DNA of 7,265 nt from a bacterium HR27 (GCA_002898975.1 BEID01000061.1:1-7265), one strand, 5' to 3'; shown: positions 1 to 6,315, counted from the first letter of the stretch. The notes: generated from the sequence alone by a model not told the origin. Made by a program: numbers and translations.

Positions 1-1
1 T

Positions 2-265
2 CCCGATGCCTGGCTCTACGACGTGACCCGCCTGAGTGCGACCTTCTTCGGCGGTTGTATCGTGATGTTCGCGATCGCCGAGCTCGCACTCTCGCCGGGC
101 CTCCGCTGGGTGGGGCTGGCCAACGTGCCGATCGGCCTCTGGATCGCTGCCGCACCCTTCGTCAGCGGTGAGACGGCCGTCGGTGCGATGGTCGTGAGCT
201 GCGTCGTCGCCGGGATCGCGGTCGCCGTGCTCAGCCTGGCGAGCGTCGTCTTCGCCCGCCGCTGA
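2..265 (+). CDS. Partial membrane protein, SPW-repeat-like, C-terminal end
   Basis: The 5' end lies outside the window; 87 residues remain, in frame from base 2 to a TGA stop. The visible part is almost entirely hydrophobic, with three likely membrane segments at about residues 11-31, 35-54 and 59-83, ending in a short positive tail (ARR). The stretch RWVGLANVPIGLWIAAAPFV, followed by another hydrophobic helix, resembles the repeat of SPW proteins (Trp, then a GLW segment, then a Pro-Phe turn). SPW proteins are small integral membrane proteins of unknown biochemical role. A GTG at 23 could in principle start a shorter protein, but the frame is open upstream of it and has no ribosome binding site there, so I read the gene as continuing off the left edge. 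A strong hairpin terminator follows the stop. The family call is tentative; membrane location is well supported. Confidence 0.6.
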   Translation, partial: PDAWLYDVTRLSATFFGGCIVMFAIAELALSPGLRWVGLANVPIGLWIAAAPFVSGETAVGAMVVSCVVAGIAVAVLSLASVVFARR

Positions 266-292
266 ATGGAGCGCATCCGCACAACGACTATC

Positions 293-324
293 AGCCGCCG
301 CACCCGCGGCGGCTTTCGTGTTTT
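293..324 (+). terminator. Intrinsic terminator after the partial membrane gene
   Basis: Arms 294-301 (GCCGCCGC) and 306-313 (GCGGCGGC) form a perfect 8-bp GC stem around an ACCC loop. An A-T pair at 293/314 extends it. The T-rich stretch TTTCGTGTTTT follows at 314-324. The position, 28 bases after the stop of the plus-strand gene, fits a rho-independent terminator. Read from the minus strand the stem lacks a clear T tract, so it mainly serves the plus-strand gene. Confidence 0.75.
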
Positions 325-357
325 CCGCTTCGGCCGATGCTGCACTCGGGTACTGCA

Positions 358-375
358 GCAGCCGGTGCCGGCTGC
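358..375. terminator. Hairpin past the DUF1015 stop, possible terminator
   Basis: GCAGCCGG (358-365) and CCGGCTGC (368-375) form a perfect inverted repeat 15 bases beyond the minus-strand DUF1015 stop. It has no T tract in the minus direction, so it would be a weak or factor-assisted terminator, or simply an mRNA 3'-end hairpin. Together with the hairpin at 293-314 it fills the 125-base gap between two convergent genes. Confidence 0.4.
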
Positions 376-390
376 ACTGCCGCAGCGACC

Positions 391-1689
391 TCAGCCGAGC
401 GTGAGCGGGTCGGCGAGGTCGTAGAACACGATCCCCTGTGGCAACTTCGGGAAGAAGTAGGTCGTCTTCGGTGGCAGCAGCTGACCGGCCTGTGCCCGAG
501 CGAGGACGGTCGCCAGCGGGGTGGGGCGGAGCAACACTGCCAGCACAGCTCGGCCGGACTGTACGGCAGCAGCCGCCTCGCTGGTGTCTGGCGTGTAGGT
601 AACCACTCGCTCGATCGTGGCCGCGTCGAGTGCACAGACGTGCCGCAGGAGCAGCCTGTCGACCACGACGGCGTCCGGCTCACCGTCGACACCGGTGGGG
701 AGTTCGACGGCCAGGAGTTCCTGGCGATGGAGAACCAGGACGTGCGGACGGCGCGAGCGCGCGAGGTCACTGGCTAGCTGGACGACACCGTCGAGCGGTC
801 GGGGGGCAAGCGAGTCGACCGCGGCGTGTCGGGCGAGATGCGCTCGGAGCGTGTCCCAGTCGCAGGGCAGCCAGGACAGCACGCGGTGGATCGGCCGAAC
901 GACCAATGCCGGGTCGGCCGCGTCGACCACGTGCACGGGCACCCAGCTGCGTGGGTCAACACTCCGGCCACCGACACGAGCGCGCTCGGCGAGACGCTGG
1001 GCGGCCGCGTAGCGGTGGTGTCCGTCCGCGATGACCAGCGGGCGACTGATAACGAGTGCAGCGAGTTCGTGGGCACGCGCACCGGACACCGCCCACAGGC
1101 GGTGCTCGTCGCCGTTCACTGTCACCGACCAGAGCGGTGGCTCGGTGCGAACGATCGCCTCGAGTACCTGTCGCAGCGCGCCGTCCCCAGCCCAGATCGC
1201 GTAGACCGCCCCCGCGTGCGCCTGGACCGCTTCGAGCTGACGGAGGCGGCGCTCGACGAGTTCGGGCGTCGTCCCCTCGTGCGGGAGCAACTGCGCACCC
1301 GCTACCGGATCGAGCGCTGCAGCGAGAAAGACGCCCAACCGCTCGGACGGTCTACCGTCGAGAAGGAAGCGGTGGGCATAGAGGTAGCACGCCGGCTCGT
1401 GCTCGCGCAGCAGTACCCCCTCGCTCCGCCAGGCGCGGTACTGCTGCGCTGCCTGGGTGAAGCCCCGGCCGTCGGGATCGGGGATCTCGAGGTGCAAGCA
1501 GTGATACAAGTGCCGGGCGGCGAGTGCCGCAGCCTGCGCGGCATCCGGCACGTCGTCGGGCGGGCCGAGTACGGCCGCGAGGTTACCGATCCGTTCGATG
1601 TCGTAGCGGACCGCGCGGAACGGCCGGATCGGAAGTGTCCCCGCCGCCGTCGCATCCGGCGCACGGTCCGGCTGCGGTATCGCCGTCAC
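391..1689 (-). CDS. DUF1015 family protein
   Basis: A 432-residue protein with GTG start and TGA stop, of normal length for DUF1015 (usually 400-450). Family landmarks visible in order: RPFRAVRYD at residues 22-30, LPHEGT at 135-140, the diagnostic ADGHHRYAAA at 221-230 and RPIHRVL at 265-271. The early motif usually written PPYDV reads PPDDV here (43-47), a departure from the family. No signal peptide or membrane segment is evident, so it should be cytosolic. The function is not established by this sequence. The D222-G-H-H-R226 motif resembles the DGHHR signature of ParB/sulfiredoxin-fold free-serine kinases, so a role in phosphoserine or serine metabolism is possible, but this is inference. 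The start is supported by GGTGG (1694-1698) four bases upstream, a modest ribosome site. The gene lies 19 bases behind a small unknown gene on the same strand, so the two are probably co-transcribed. Confidence 0.88.
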   Translation of the reverse strand: MTAIPQPDRAPDATAAGTLPIRPFRAVRYDIERIGNLAAVLGPPDDVPDAAQAAALAARHLYHCLHLEIPDPDGRGFTQAAQQYRAWRSEGVLLREHEPACYLYAHRFLLDGRPSERLGVFLAAALDPVAGAQLLPHEGTTPELVERRLRQLEAVQAHAGAVYAIWAGDGALRQVLEAIVRTEPPLWSVTVNGDEHRLWAVSGARAHELAALVISRPLVIADGHHRYAAAQRLAERARVGGRSVDPRSWVPVHVVDAADPALVVRPIHRVLSWLPCDWDTLRAHLARHAAVDSLAPRPLDGVVQLASDLARSRRPHVLVLHRQELLAVELPTGVDGEPDAVVVDRLLLRHVCALDAATIERVVTYTPDTSEAAAAVQSGRAVLAVLLRPTPLATVLARAQAGQLLPPKTTYFFPKLPQGIVFYDLADPLTLG

Positions 1690-1708
1690 TGGTCCACCGG
1701 TCGGGAAC

Positions 1709-2101
1709 TCAGGAACGCTGGGCCTGCAACGCGGTGAGCTGGGCGAGGACCGGCTCGTCGTCTTCTTCGGCCCCGAGCAGGACGAGGACGACCGCTTCCG
1801 GTGCTGGTTCGGTCTCCGCCAGTGCCTCTTCAGGGGAGGGTACGTAGCGGTCGTCCGCCCACTGGCCGGGCCGATCCGGGTGGTAGGTTTCCACCAGCCA
1901 CGTCCGGCTCACGATCGCGTTACTGCCGAGCTTGCGCCGGGCGCGCTCCTGGTAGCGGTCGATCCGGCCGTCCGGATGGAGGACGAACAGCTCGACGACC
2001 CGCCGGCCTTCGTGCCGGCCGCGATGGAGGATCTGCTGGCCGGTCGCCTCATCCAGTTCCCGCGCTGGCTGACCACGGTCGGTCTTCAAGAAGTACCGCA
2101 C
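1709..2101 (-). CDS. Hypothetical protein, 130 residues
   Basis: I do not recognise this protein. I place the start at the GTG at 2099-2101 because a perfect AGGAGG (2108-2113) sits six bases before it. The ATG 18 bases further upstream (2117-2119) has no ribosome site, and using it would put the AGGAGG inside the coding region. The product is soluble-looking. Residues 1-85 are rich in charged residues and short beta-like stretches (VVELFVLHPDGRIDRY at 35-50, IVSRTWLVETYHPD at 63-76). The tail from about 86 is acidic and Ala/Pro-rich (EEALAETEPAPEA, later AEEDDEP), likely flexible. There is no signal peptide, membrane helix, cysteine cluster or obvious catalytic motif. It is first in a two-gene unit with the DUF1015 gene, which suggests a linked role but does not identify one. 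Upstream lies a hairpin-rich leader that may carry its regulation. Confidence 0.72.
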   Translation of the reverse strand: MRYFLKTDRGQPARELDEATGQQILHRGRHEGRRVVELFVLHPDGRIDRYQERARRKLGSNAIVSRTWLVETYHPDRPGQWADDRYVPSPEEALAETEPAPEAVVLVLLGAEEDDEPVLAQLTALQAQRS

Positions 2102-2107
2102 GGTCTT

Positions 2108-2113
2108 CCTCCT
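2108..2113 (-). promoter_or_regulatory. Ribosome binding site deciding the start of the 130-residue gene
   Basis: AGGAGG on the minus strand with a six-base spacer (AAGACC) to the GTG at 2099-2101. It falls inside the longer reading that begins with ATG at 2119, which is the reason for preferring the shorter protein. Confidence 0.7.
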
Positions 2114-2129
2114 GGTCATGGTTCCAGAG

Positions 2130-2152
2130 CTGCAGCGGAATGTTCGCTGCAG
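2130..2152. repeat. Perfect hairpin in the leader of the 130-residue gene
   Basis: CTGCAGCG (2130-2137) and CGCTGCAG (2145-2152) are perfectly complementary around a seven-base loop. The hairpin ends 17 bases before the AGGAGG of the minus-strand gene, so in the transcript it would sit in the 5' leader next to the ribosome site. No T tract follows on either strand, which argues against a terminator. Confidence 0.55.
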
Positions 2153-2164
2153 AACACAAGTGTA
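2141..2164 (-). promoter_or_regulatory. Candidate -10 box with overlapping operator-like palindrome
   Basis: On the minus strand TACACT (2159-2164) matches four of six bases of a sigma-70 -10 box. Just downstream, TGTTC-N6-GAACA (2141-2156) is a perfect 5+5 inverted repeat that would cover the expected transcription start. No good -35 box is seen 16-19 bases upstream. The arrangement suits a repressor site but is only a candidate. The half-site order (GTTC first, GAAC second) is opposite to the GAAC-N4-GTTC box of Bacillus-type LexA. Confidence 0.25.
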
Positions 2165-2194
2165 CCGCGGCGGCGCGGAAGGTTCGTTGCCCGG

Positions 2195-2233
2195 GGTGTC
2201 CCCGAACTCGCAGGGAACACCGCGAGGGACACC
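2195..2233. repeat. Two-part stem-loop
   Basis: GGTGTCCC (2195-2202) pairs with GGGACACC (2226-2233), and inside it TCGC (2208-2211) pairs with GCGA (2222-2225), giving a 12-bp stem with a one-sided bulge of five bases (2203-2207) and a ten-base loop. The loop base run GGGAACACC also nearly repeats the right arm GGGACACC directly. It lies between the GT4 stop and the probable promoter of the next gene. Possible roles are 3'-end stabilisation of the operon transcript or a leader structure. Confidence 0.45.
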
Positions 2234-2339
2234 TGCCCGTTCGGTCTCCCGGGCGACTCGCCGGTCGGCAACGCTACAGCGGGATCGACTCAGCGAAGAC
2301 CTCAGTGATACCGGCCTACGACGACGCTCTCTTCGTCCG

Positions 2340-3497
2340 TCACGATCTTCTTACCTGCTGCTGGATAACCTCGTACAGCTGCGCATGGCGCTGAGCGATC
2401 CGTTCCCAGGCGAACGCGGTCGCGATGGCGCGTGCACCGGTTCGCAAGCGGGCACGGCGCGCAGGATCGGCGAGCAACTCCGCCAGCGCTCGTGCCAGTG
2501 CCTGCGGTTCGTTCGGGGGAACGAGGCAGCAATGCTCGCCGTCGCGCAGCGGAGCGAAGGTGGCAGGGTCGGCCGGGCGCGTCGTCACGACCGCGGCGCC
2601 ACAGGCCAGTGCCGCGATGAGGGTGCCGTTGCGGAGACTCGCCCCGTCACGGTAGGGGAGCGCGACGATGTCGGCCACTGCCAGGAGATCGGCGACGTCC
2701 TGGGCTGGACGGTACCCGAGGTCAGTGCAGGGGACAGCGTTCGGTATCCATCCGGTGGTCGTCTCGCCAATCTGCGCACCGGGAGCGTCCGGCCGCTCGC
2801 CACCGAGCAAGACGAGCAATGGTCGTGGCTCGGGCAGGCGCGCGATCGCGGCAACCAGGGTCTCCAGCCCCTTCTCCGGTTGCCGGAAGCCGAAGAAGAC
2901 AACGAGCGGCCGCTCGAGCGGCAGGCCGAGTCGCTGACGCACGCTCTGCGGCTCCCGCGGTGCCGGCAGGTTGGAGCCGATCGGGATGCGCCAGAGTCGT
3001 GCGGCGGGAACGCCCCAGCGGCGGACGGCCCGTTCGTCCTCTGGGTTGGTGACGACGACCGCTGCGCTGGTACGAGCCAGCCAGCGCAGAACGAGCTGCC
3101 GGAGCGGGCCTGCCTTTGGGAAGAGATAGGGGACCCGCAGGTCGTGGAACGTCGTCACGACGGGGAACGGGTGGGCCAGGAGCGGCAGCAGGGCGATGCG
3201 CCCTTGCAGGTCGAAGGCTCCGGCCTGGTACTGGAGGTGGACGATGCCGCGCCACCCTGCCATACAGAGTTCCTGCAGCGTGCGCCGTAGCTGCCAGCCC
3301 CATCCGGTCACCGGGCGGATCGCTGCCCCGCTCCCGTCTTGCCCCGGGAACGGGCGGGTGAGGACAGTCACTGCCCAGTCCTGCGCGCGCAGCGCCTGCC
3401 CCAGCCGTGCCGTGTAATCACCGACGCCCCCGCGCAACGGCGGATACTCGCCGGTCACGTAGACGACTGCCCGTCCGTTCGGCAGCGCCTCACCCAC
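2340..3497 (-). CDS. Glycosyltransferase family 4 (GT-B fold)
   Basis: A 385-residue retaining-type glycosyltransferase, expected to move a sugar from a nucleotide donor onto a glycan or lipid acceptor in the cytoplasm. The N-terminal half begins VVYVTGEYPPLRGGVGDYTA (11-30), the usual glycine-rich acceptor-side start. The C-terminal donor half has FFGFRQPEKG (201-210), where R205 and K209 occupy the diphosphate-binding positions, and PYRDGASLRNGTLIAALACG (281-300). In that last motif the two glutamates of the classical EX7E pair are replaced by S287 and A295, as in some GT4 subgroups. The start is the GTG at 3495-3497, preceded by GGAGG (3508-3512) ten bases away. Reading further upstream in frame would run through the neighbouring gene. 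The first eight bases overlap the end of the tandem GT2 gene, so translation is likely coupled. It is last in the three-gene glycosyltransferase operon. Donor and acceptor are unknown. Confidence 0.9.
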   Translation of the reverse strand: MGEALPNGRAVVYVTGEYPPLRGGVGDYTARLGQALRAQDWAVTVLTRPFPGQDGSGAAIRPVTGWGWQLRRTLQELCMAGWRGIVHLQYQAGAFDLQGRIALLPLLAHPFPVVTTFHDLRVPYLFPKAGPLRQLVLRWLARTSAAVVVTNPEDERAVRRWGVPAARLWRIPIGSNLPAPREPQSVRQRLGLPLERPLVVFFGFRQPEKGLETLVAAIARLPEPRPLLVLLGGERPDAPGAQIGETTTGWIPNAVPCTDLGYRPAQDVADLLAVADIVALPYRDGASLRNGTLIAALACGAAVVTTRPADPATFAPLRDGEHCCLVPPNEPQALARALAELLADPARRARLRTGARAIATAFAWERIAQRHAQLYEVIQQQVRRS

Positions 3498-5268
3498 GTT
3501 CTGCCCACCTCCGGACGACGCGCGGACGCAAAAGCGAGCGGAATGCCCGCCAGTCGCGGACCATGCGGCGCCAGCGGAGCGCTCGCTTGTGCCCGACCAG
3601 CCACTTGGCTGCTTCACGCGCGAAGCGAAGGAGGTAAGTGAGGAGCAAGAAGAGGCGCAAGGCCTCCGCTGCCAGCGGCCCGTACATGCTACGGAAGAGC
3701 TGCACCTTCGCCGTGTCAAAGGCGACCTGCCGGAAGGCCGATTCCGGCTCGCTCGACCCGCCCTCGACGTGCACCACCTCGGCTTCCGGGAGATAGTAGA
3801 CTCGCCAGCCAGCGCGGCGCAGGCGCCAGAACCATTCCACTTCCTCCGAGTAGAGGAAGAAACGCTCGTCCAGCAGGCCCACCGTCGCCAGGGCCTGGCG
3901 GCGGATCGCCAAGCACGCCCCGACCAGCCAGTCGACCTCCTGCACATCGTCGTCGCTCCGGTCGGCGACGTAGTAGCGCCGGAGTATCCAGTTATCGCGC
4001 CAGTAGTCCTGGACGAGCGTGCTTTCCAGGAACCCCGTGAGCACGGTCGGGAAGCGGCGACGCGACGGTTGGGTGCGCCCGTCGGGGTAGCGCAGCCGCG
4101 GCCCCACCGCGCCGGCGGTCGGATGCTCGTCGAGAAAGCGCACCAAGCGAACGAGTGCGTCGCCGACCAGGCGGGTATCCGGGTTCAACAGCACGACGAC
4201 GCGCCCGCGTGCCAGCCGCATCCCCTGGTTAGCGGCTGCGGCGAAGCCTCGGTTGGTCGGGTTGGCCACGAGGCGGACCCAGGGATAGTGCGTGGCAACA
4301 AACTGGGCCGATCCGTCCGGCGAGGCGTTGTCGACGACGATCACCTCGCCGCTCAGCTGGCTTGCGGCGAGGCTCTGGCGCACCGAGTCGAGGCAGGCGG
4401 GGAGATGCTCGCGACTGCGGTAGCTCACGATGACGACCGAGACATCGAGCGTCGCTGGTTCGGTGAGTTCCGGTACGCGGTGGCTTCGCCGCACCGCGAA
4501 TCGTCGCCAGTGGCGGGCGACCAGGATCCAGGTCACCAGCGTGGCGAACGCCATCATCGTCGCCAGGAAGAGTCCGTCGAGGCCATCGCGGTATCCCCGG
4601 AGCGTCACGAAGCGACGCCAGAACTCGCGCAGCGGCTGGCCTAGGAACGTCCGGCGGCGCGGTCGCTTGCCCTGCAGAACGAGCGATCGGGCGGCCAGCC
4701 GTGCGTAGTGCAGCTGCTTGCGGACGAACTCGCGGCGGGAGTCGTAGTTGAGGTGCACGAGCGGTGCCGCGAGGTGCTGCGCCTCACCGTCGAGTTCGAC
4801 GACCTCGTGCACCGCGATATCGGTGCGGTAGCGGGCGCGTCCGACGCGCAGCAGCCGGAGGTGCTCGTCGGGCCACCACCCTCCGCCGCGGATCCATTTG
4901 CCCCACATCCAGTTCTGTGTCGGGATCCAGAACCCGGCGACCCGCTCGTCCACGCGAGCGAGGGCTGCCCGGATCTCGGCAGCGAGCTGCGGGCTCACCC
5001 GTTCGTCGGCATCGACGAACAGCACCCAGGGTTCCCGGGCCAACTCGAGCGCCGCGTTGCGCTGAGAGGGAAAGTCGACGAAACGATGTGTTACCACCTC
5101 GGCGCCGGCTGCCTGCGCGATCTCCACAGTGCGGTCGGTCGAACCGGAGTCGACGACCAGGAGTTGCCGGCCTAGTCCGCGCACGCTCTCCAGGCAGCCC
5201 GGGAGGTGCCGCTCCTCGTTCAGCGTCAGAACGATCACGGACAGCGGTAAGGGCTCAAGCTGATTCAT
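3490..5268 (-). CDS. Tandem two-domain glycosyltransferase (GT2-GT2 fusion)
   Basis: A 592-residue protein with two GT-A domains of family 2. Domain A (about 8-215) resembles the WaaE/KdtX-like group: SVIVLTLNEE at 10-19, DSGSTD at 40-45, metal-binding DAD at 86-88 and a VHE motif at 153-155. A hydrophobic stretch (233-251) then separates the domains and may contact the membrane. Domain B (about 275-510) resembles rhamnosyltransferase-type GT2 enzymes: VSVVIVSY from 276, DNASPD at 313-318, NPDT at 362-365 and a catalytic-type SEEVEW at 474-479. The tail (from about 530) is hydrophobic, then strongly basic. Both domains keep their acidic metal-binding residues, so both may be active and add two sugars in sequence; the sugars cannot be read from sequence. 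I chose the ATG at 5266-5268 because the earlier in-frame ATG (5322) would overlap the upstream gene by 68 bases and adds a non-conserved extension. The chosen start overlaps the upstream GT2 gene by 14 bases. Confidence 0.9.
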   Translation of the reverse strand: MNQLEPLPLSVIVLTLNEERHLPGCLESVRGLGRQLLVVDSGSTDRTVEIAQAAGAEVVTHRFVDFPSQRNAALELAREPWVLFVDADERVSPQLAAEIRAALARVDERVAGFWIPTQNWMWGKWIRGGGWWPDEHLRLLRVGRARYRTDIAVHEVVELDGEAQHLAAPLVHLNYDSRREFVRKQLHYARLAARSLVLQGKRPRRRTFLGQPLREFWRRFVTLRGYRDGLDGLFLATMMAFATLVTWILVARHWRRFAVRRSHRVPELTEPATLDVSVVIVSYRSREHLPACLDSVRQSLAASQLSGEVIVVDNASPDGSAQFVATHYPWVRLVANPTNRGFAAAANQGMRLARGRVVVLLNPDTRLVGDALVRLVRFLDEHPTAGAVGPRLRYPDGRTQPSRRRFPTVLTGFLESTLVQDYWRDNWILRRYYVADRSDDDVQEVDWLVGACLAIRRQALATVGLLDERFFLYSEEVEWFWRLRRAGWRVYYLPEAEVVHVEGGSSEPESAFRQVAFDTAKVQLFRSMYGPLAAEALRLFLLLTYLLRFAREAAKWLVGHKRALRWRRMVRDWRAFRSLLRPRVVRRWAERG

Positions 5269-6193
5269 CGCCGCGCACTGCCTGGCGATAGATTGTCGCC
5301 GCCTCGCGGAGCAACCGTGCACGCTCGGCGAGTTCCTGCCGTCCAGTCAGGCGTGCCCGCAGGGCTGCCCAGCGTGCCGCGAGCGATGCGAGCAACGCCA
5401 GCCGCCGCACAAAGGCCGGGCCGTGCCAGCGGCGAAAGTAGCGTGCTCGGCTCCGGTGCAGCTCGAGAAAGCTCCGGGCCGAGACGCGCCGCGTGCTCCC
5501 CCCGGCATGGTGGACGACCAGCGCGGCCGGGGCGGTCAGGATCGTCCAGCCAGCTGCCCGGATGCGACGACACCAGTCGATTTCCTCGCTGTAATAGAAA
5601 TAGCCTTCGTCGAGCCCCCCGACTCGCTCGACCACCTCGCGCCGGACGAGCATACAGGCACCCAGCGGGTGATCGATCGCGAACGGCGAAAGCCCGTCGC
5701 CGGGGCCGTACCGGCCATTCAGCCGTGAGCCGATGAGGCGACGGTGAACGGGAAAGAAGTCGAGCAGATTCTGCACGTAGCCGGGAAACCGGTAGCCAGC
5801 GGACTGGAGCGAGCCGTCAGGATTCAGCAGGCGTGCGCCGACCAGCCCGACGTGCGGTGCAGCGTCCAGGGCGTGCCACAACCAGTGGATCGCGCCAGGA
5901 AGTATTTCGGTATCCGGGTTGAGCAAGAGGACTGCGCGCCCGTGGCTCGCGGCGATGCCGATATTGTTCGCGGCCGAAAAGCCGCGGTTCTCGCCCAGGG
6001 CGATCAGCCGGACCCACGGATAGCGCTCGCGCACGAGCTCGACCGTACCGTCGGTCGATCCGTTGTCGACGATGATCACTTCGCTCGGCAGCGCGTTCCG
6101 TTCCAGCTCTGCAGCGAGGCTTTCCAGGCAAGCTGGAAGCAGTTCCCGGACGTTCCAGCTGACGATGACGACCGAAAGGTCACAGGCAGACAC
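5255..6193 (-). CDS. Glycosyltransferase family 2, rhamnosyltransferase-like
   Basis: A 312-residue GT2 enzyme (GT-A fold), expected to transfer a sugar from a nucleotide-sugar donor during polysaccharide or glycolipid assembly. Visible motifs: LSVVIVSWNV near the N-terminus, DNGSTD at 43-48, GENRGFSAANN around 67-77, metal-binding NPDT at 92-95, and the catalytic-region SEEIDW at 202-207. The C-terminal 80 residues are basic with a moderately hydrophobic helix and probably lie on the membrane. It is close in sequence to domain B of the next gene, so the two look like paralogues. Two GTG codons are possible starts. The one at 6191-6193 lies nine bases from AAAGGAG (6203-6209), a normal spacing, while the GTG at 6197-6199 is only three bases away, so I prefer the inner one; the difference is two residues. 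It is first in the operon and overlaps the next gene by 14 bases. Confidence 0.9.
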   Translation of the reverse strand: MSACDLSVVIVSWNVRELLPACLESLAAELERNALPSEVIIVDNGSTDGTVELVRERYPWVRLIALGENRGFSAANNIGIAASHGRAVLLLNPDTEILPGAIHWLWHALDAAPHVGLVGARLLNPDGSLQSAGYRFPGYVQNLLDFFPVHRRLIGSRLNGRYGPGDGLSPFAIDHPLGACMLVRREVVERVGGLDEGYFYYSEEIDWCRRIRAAGWTILTAPAALVVHHAGGSTRRVSARSFLELHRSRARYFRRWHGPAFVRRLALLASLAARWAALRARLTGRQELAERARLLREAATIYRQAVRGDESA

Positions 6194-6219
6194 CGCCACG
6201 CGCTCCTTTACTGTCCACC

Positions 6220-6272
6220 ATCCTAGCTTGCTCGAGCGTTGACCGTCGAATCGATCGCGCTGCCTGCTATCC
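6220..6272. promoter_or_regulatory. Divergent promoter region between the GT2 operon and nth
   Basis: The two genes are transcribed away from each other, so promoters for both should lie in 6200-6315. For the plus strand, TTGACC (6239-6244) is a near-perfect -35 box, followed after 20 bases by a poor -10 candidate TGCTAT (6265-6270). For the minus strand, TAGGAT (6220-6225) is a possible -10 box with a weak -35 near 6244-6250. An 8-bp palindrome GCTCGAGC (6230-6237) lies between the minus -10 and the plus -35 and could be a regulator site. The -10 matches and the plus-strand spacing are weak, so exact boxes are uncertain. Confidence 0.3.
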
Positions 6273-6315
6273 TCCGGACGTGCCGCGACGCGTCCCCGAA
6301 AGGACGTGCCGAATC

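Larger units (their letters stand above)
2102..2339. other. Non-coding region with several inverted repeats
   Basis: This 238-base gap separates the stop of the GT4 gene from the small unknown gene, both on the minus strand. I find no convincing gene in it on either strand. It contains a perfect 8-bp hairpin (2130-2152), an overlapping palindrome (2141-2156), a two-part stem (2195-2233) and a short stem GGCG/CGCC (2252-2262). None is followed by a T tract in the minus direction, so I cannot point to a clear intrinsic terminator for the glycosyltransferase operon. The region probably holds the promoter and 5' leader of the downstream pair. It could also hold a structured RNA, but I recognise no known riboswitch class. 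Confidence 0.5.

Noticed and set aside
826..1737. Long plus-strand open frame of 303 residues opposite DUF1015
   Set aside because: It is antisense to a gene with clear family motifs, is rich in Arg/Gly/Pro, and has no recognisable domain; long antisense frames are expected in high-GC DNA.
2138..2156. LexA/SOS box upstream of the small unknown gene
   Set aside because: Bacillus-type LexA sites have GAAC-N4-GTTC; here the half-sites are in the opposite order with six bases between, so the match fails.
2157..2180. T-box-like string on the plus strand (GTGTACCGCGG, compare TGGTACCGCGG)
   Set aside because: No specifier stem or antiterminator is seen, and no plus-strand gene lies downstream; the match is incomplete.
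2118..3290. Plus-strand open frame of 390 residues opposite the GT4 gene
   Set aside because: Its composition is that of an antisense shadow and it covers conserved GT4 motifs on the other strand.
3498..3947. Extension of the GT4 protein to 535 residues starting at 3947
   Set aside because: The extra 150 residues are low-complexity Arg/Ser/Trp-rich translation of another frame across the well-conserved C-terminal part of the tandem GT2 gene. The GTG at 3497 with GGAGG upstream is the sensible start.
3589..4644. Plus-strand open frame of 351 residues opposite the tandem GT2 gene
   Set aside because: It lies antisense to domain B and the linker, which carry intact GT2 motifs; no domain is seen in this frame.
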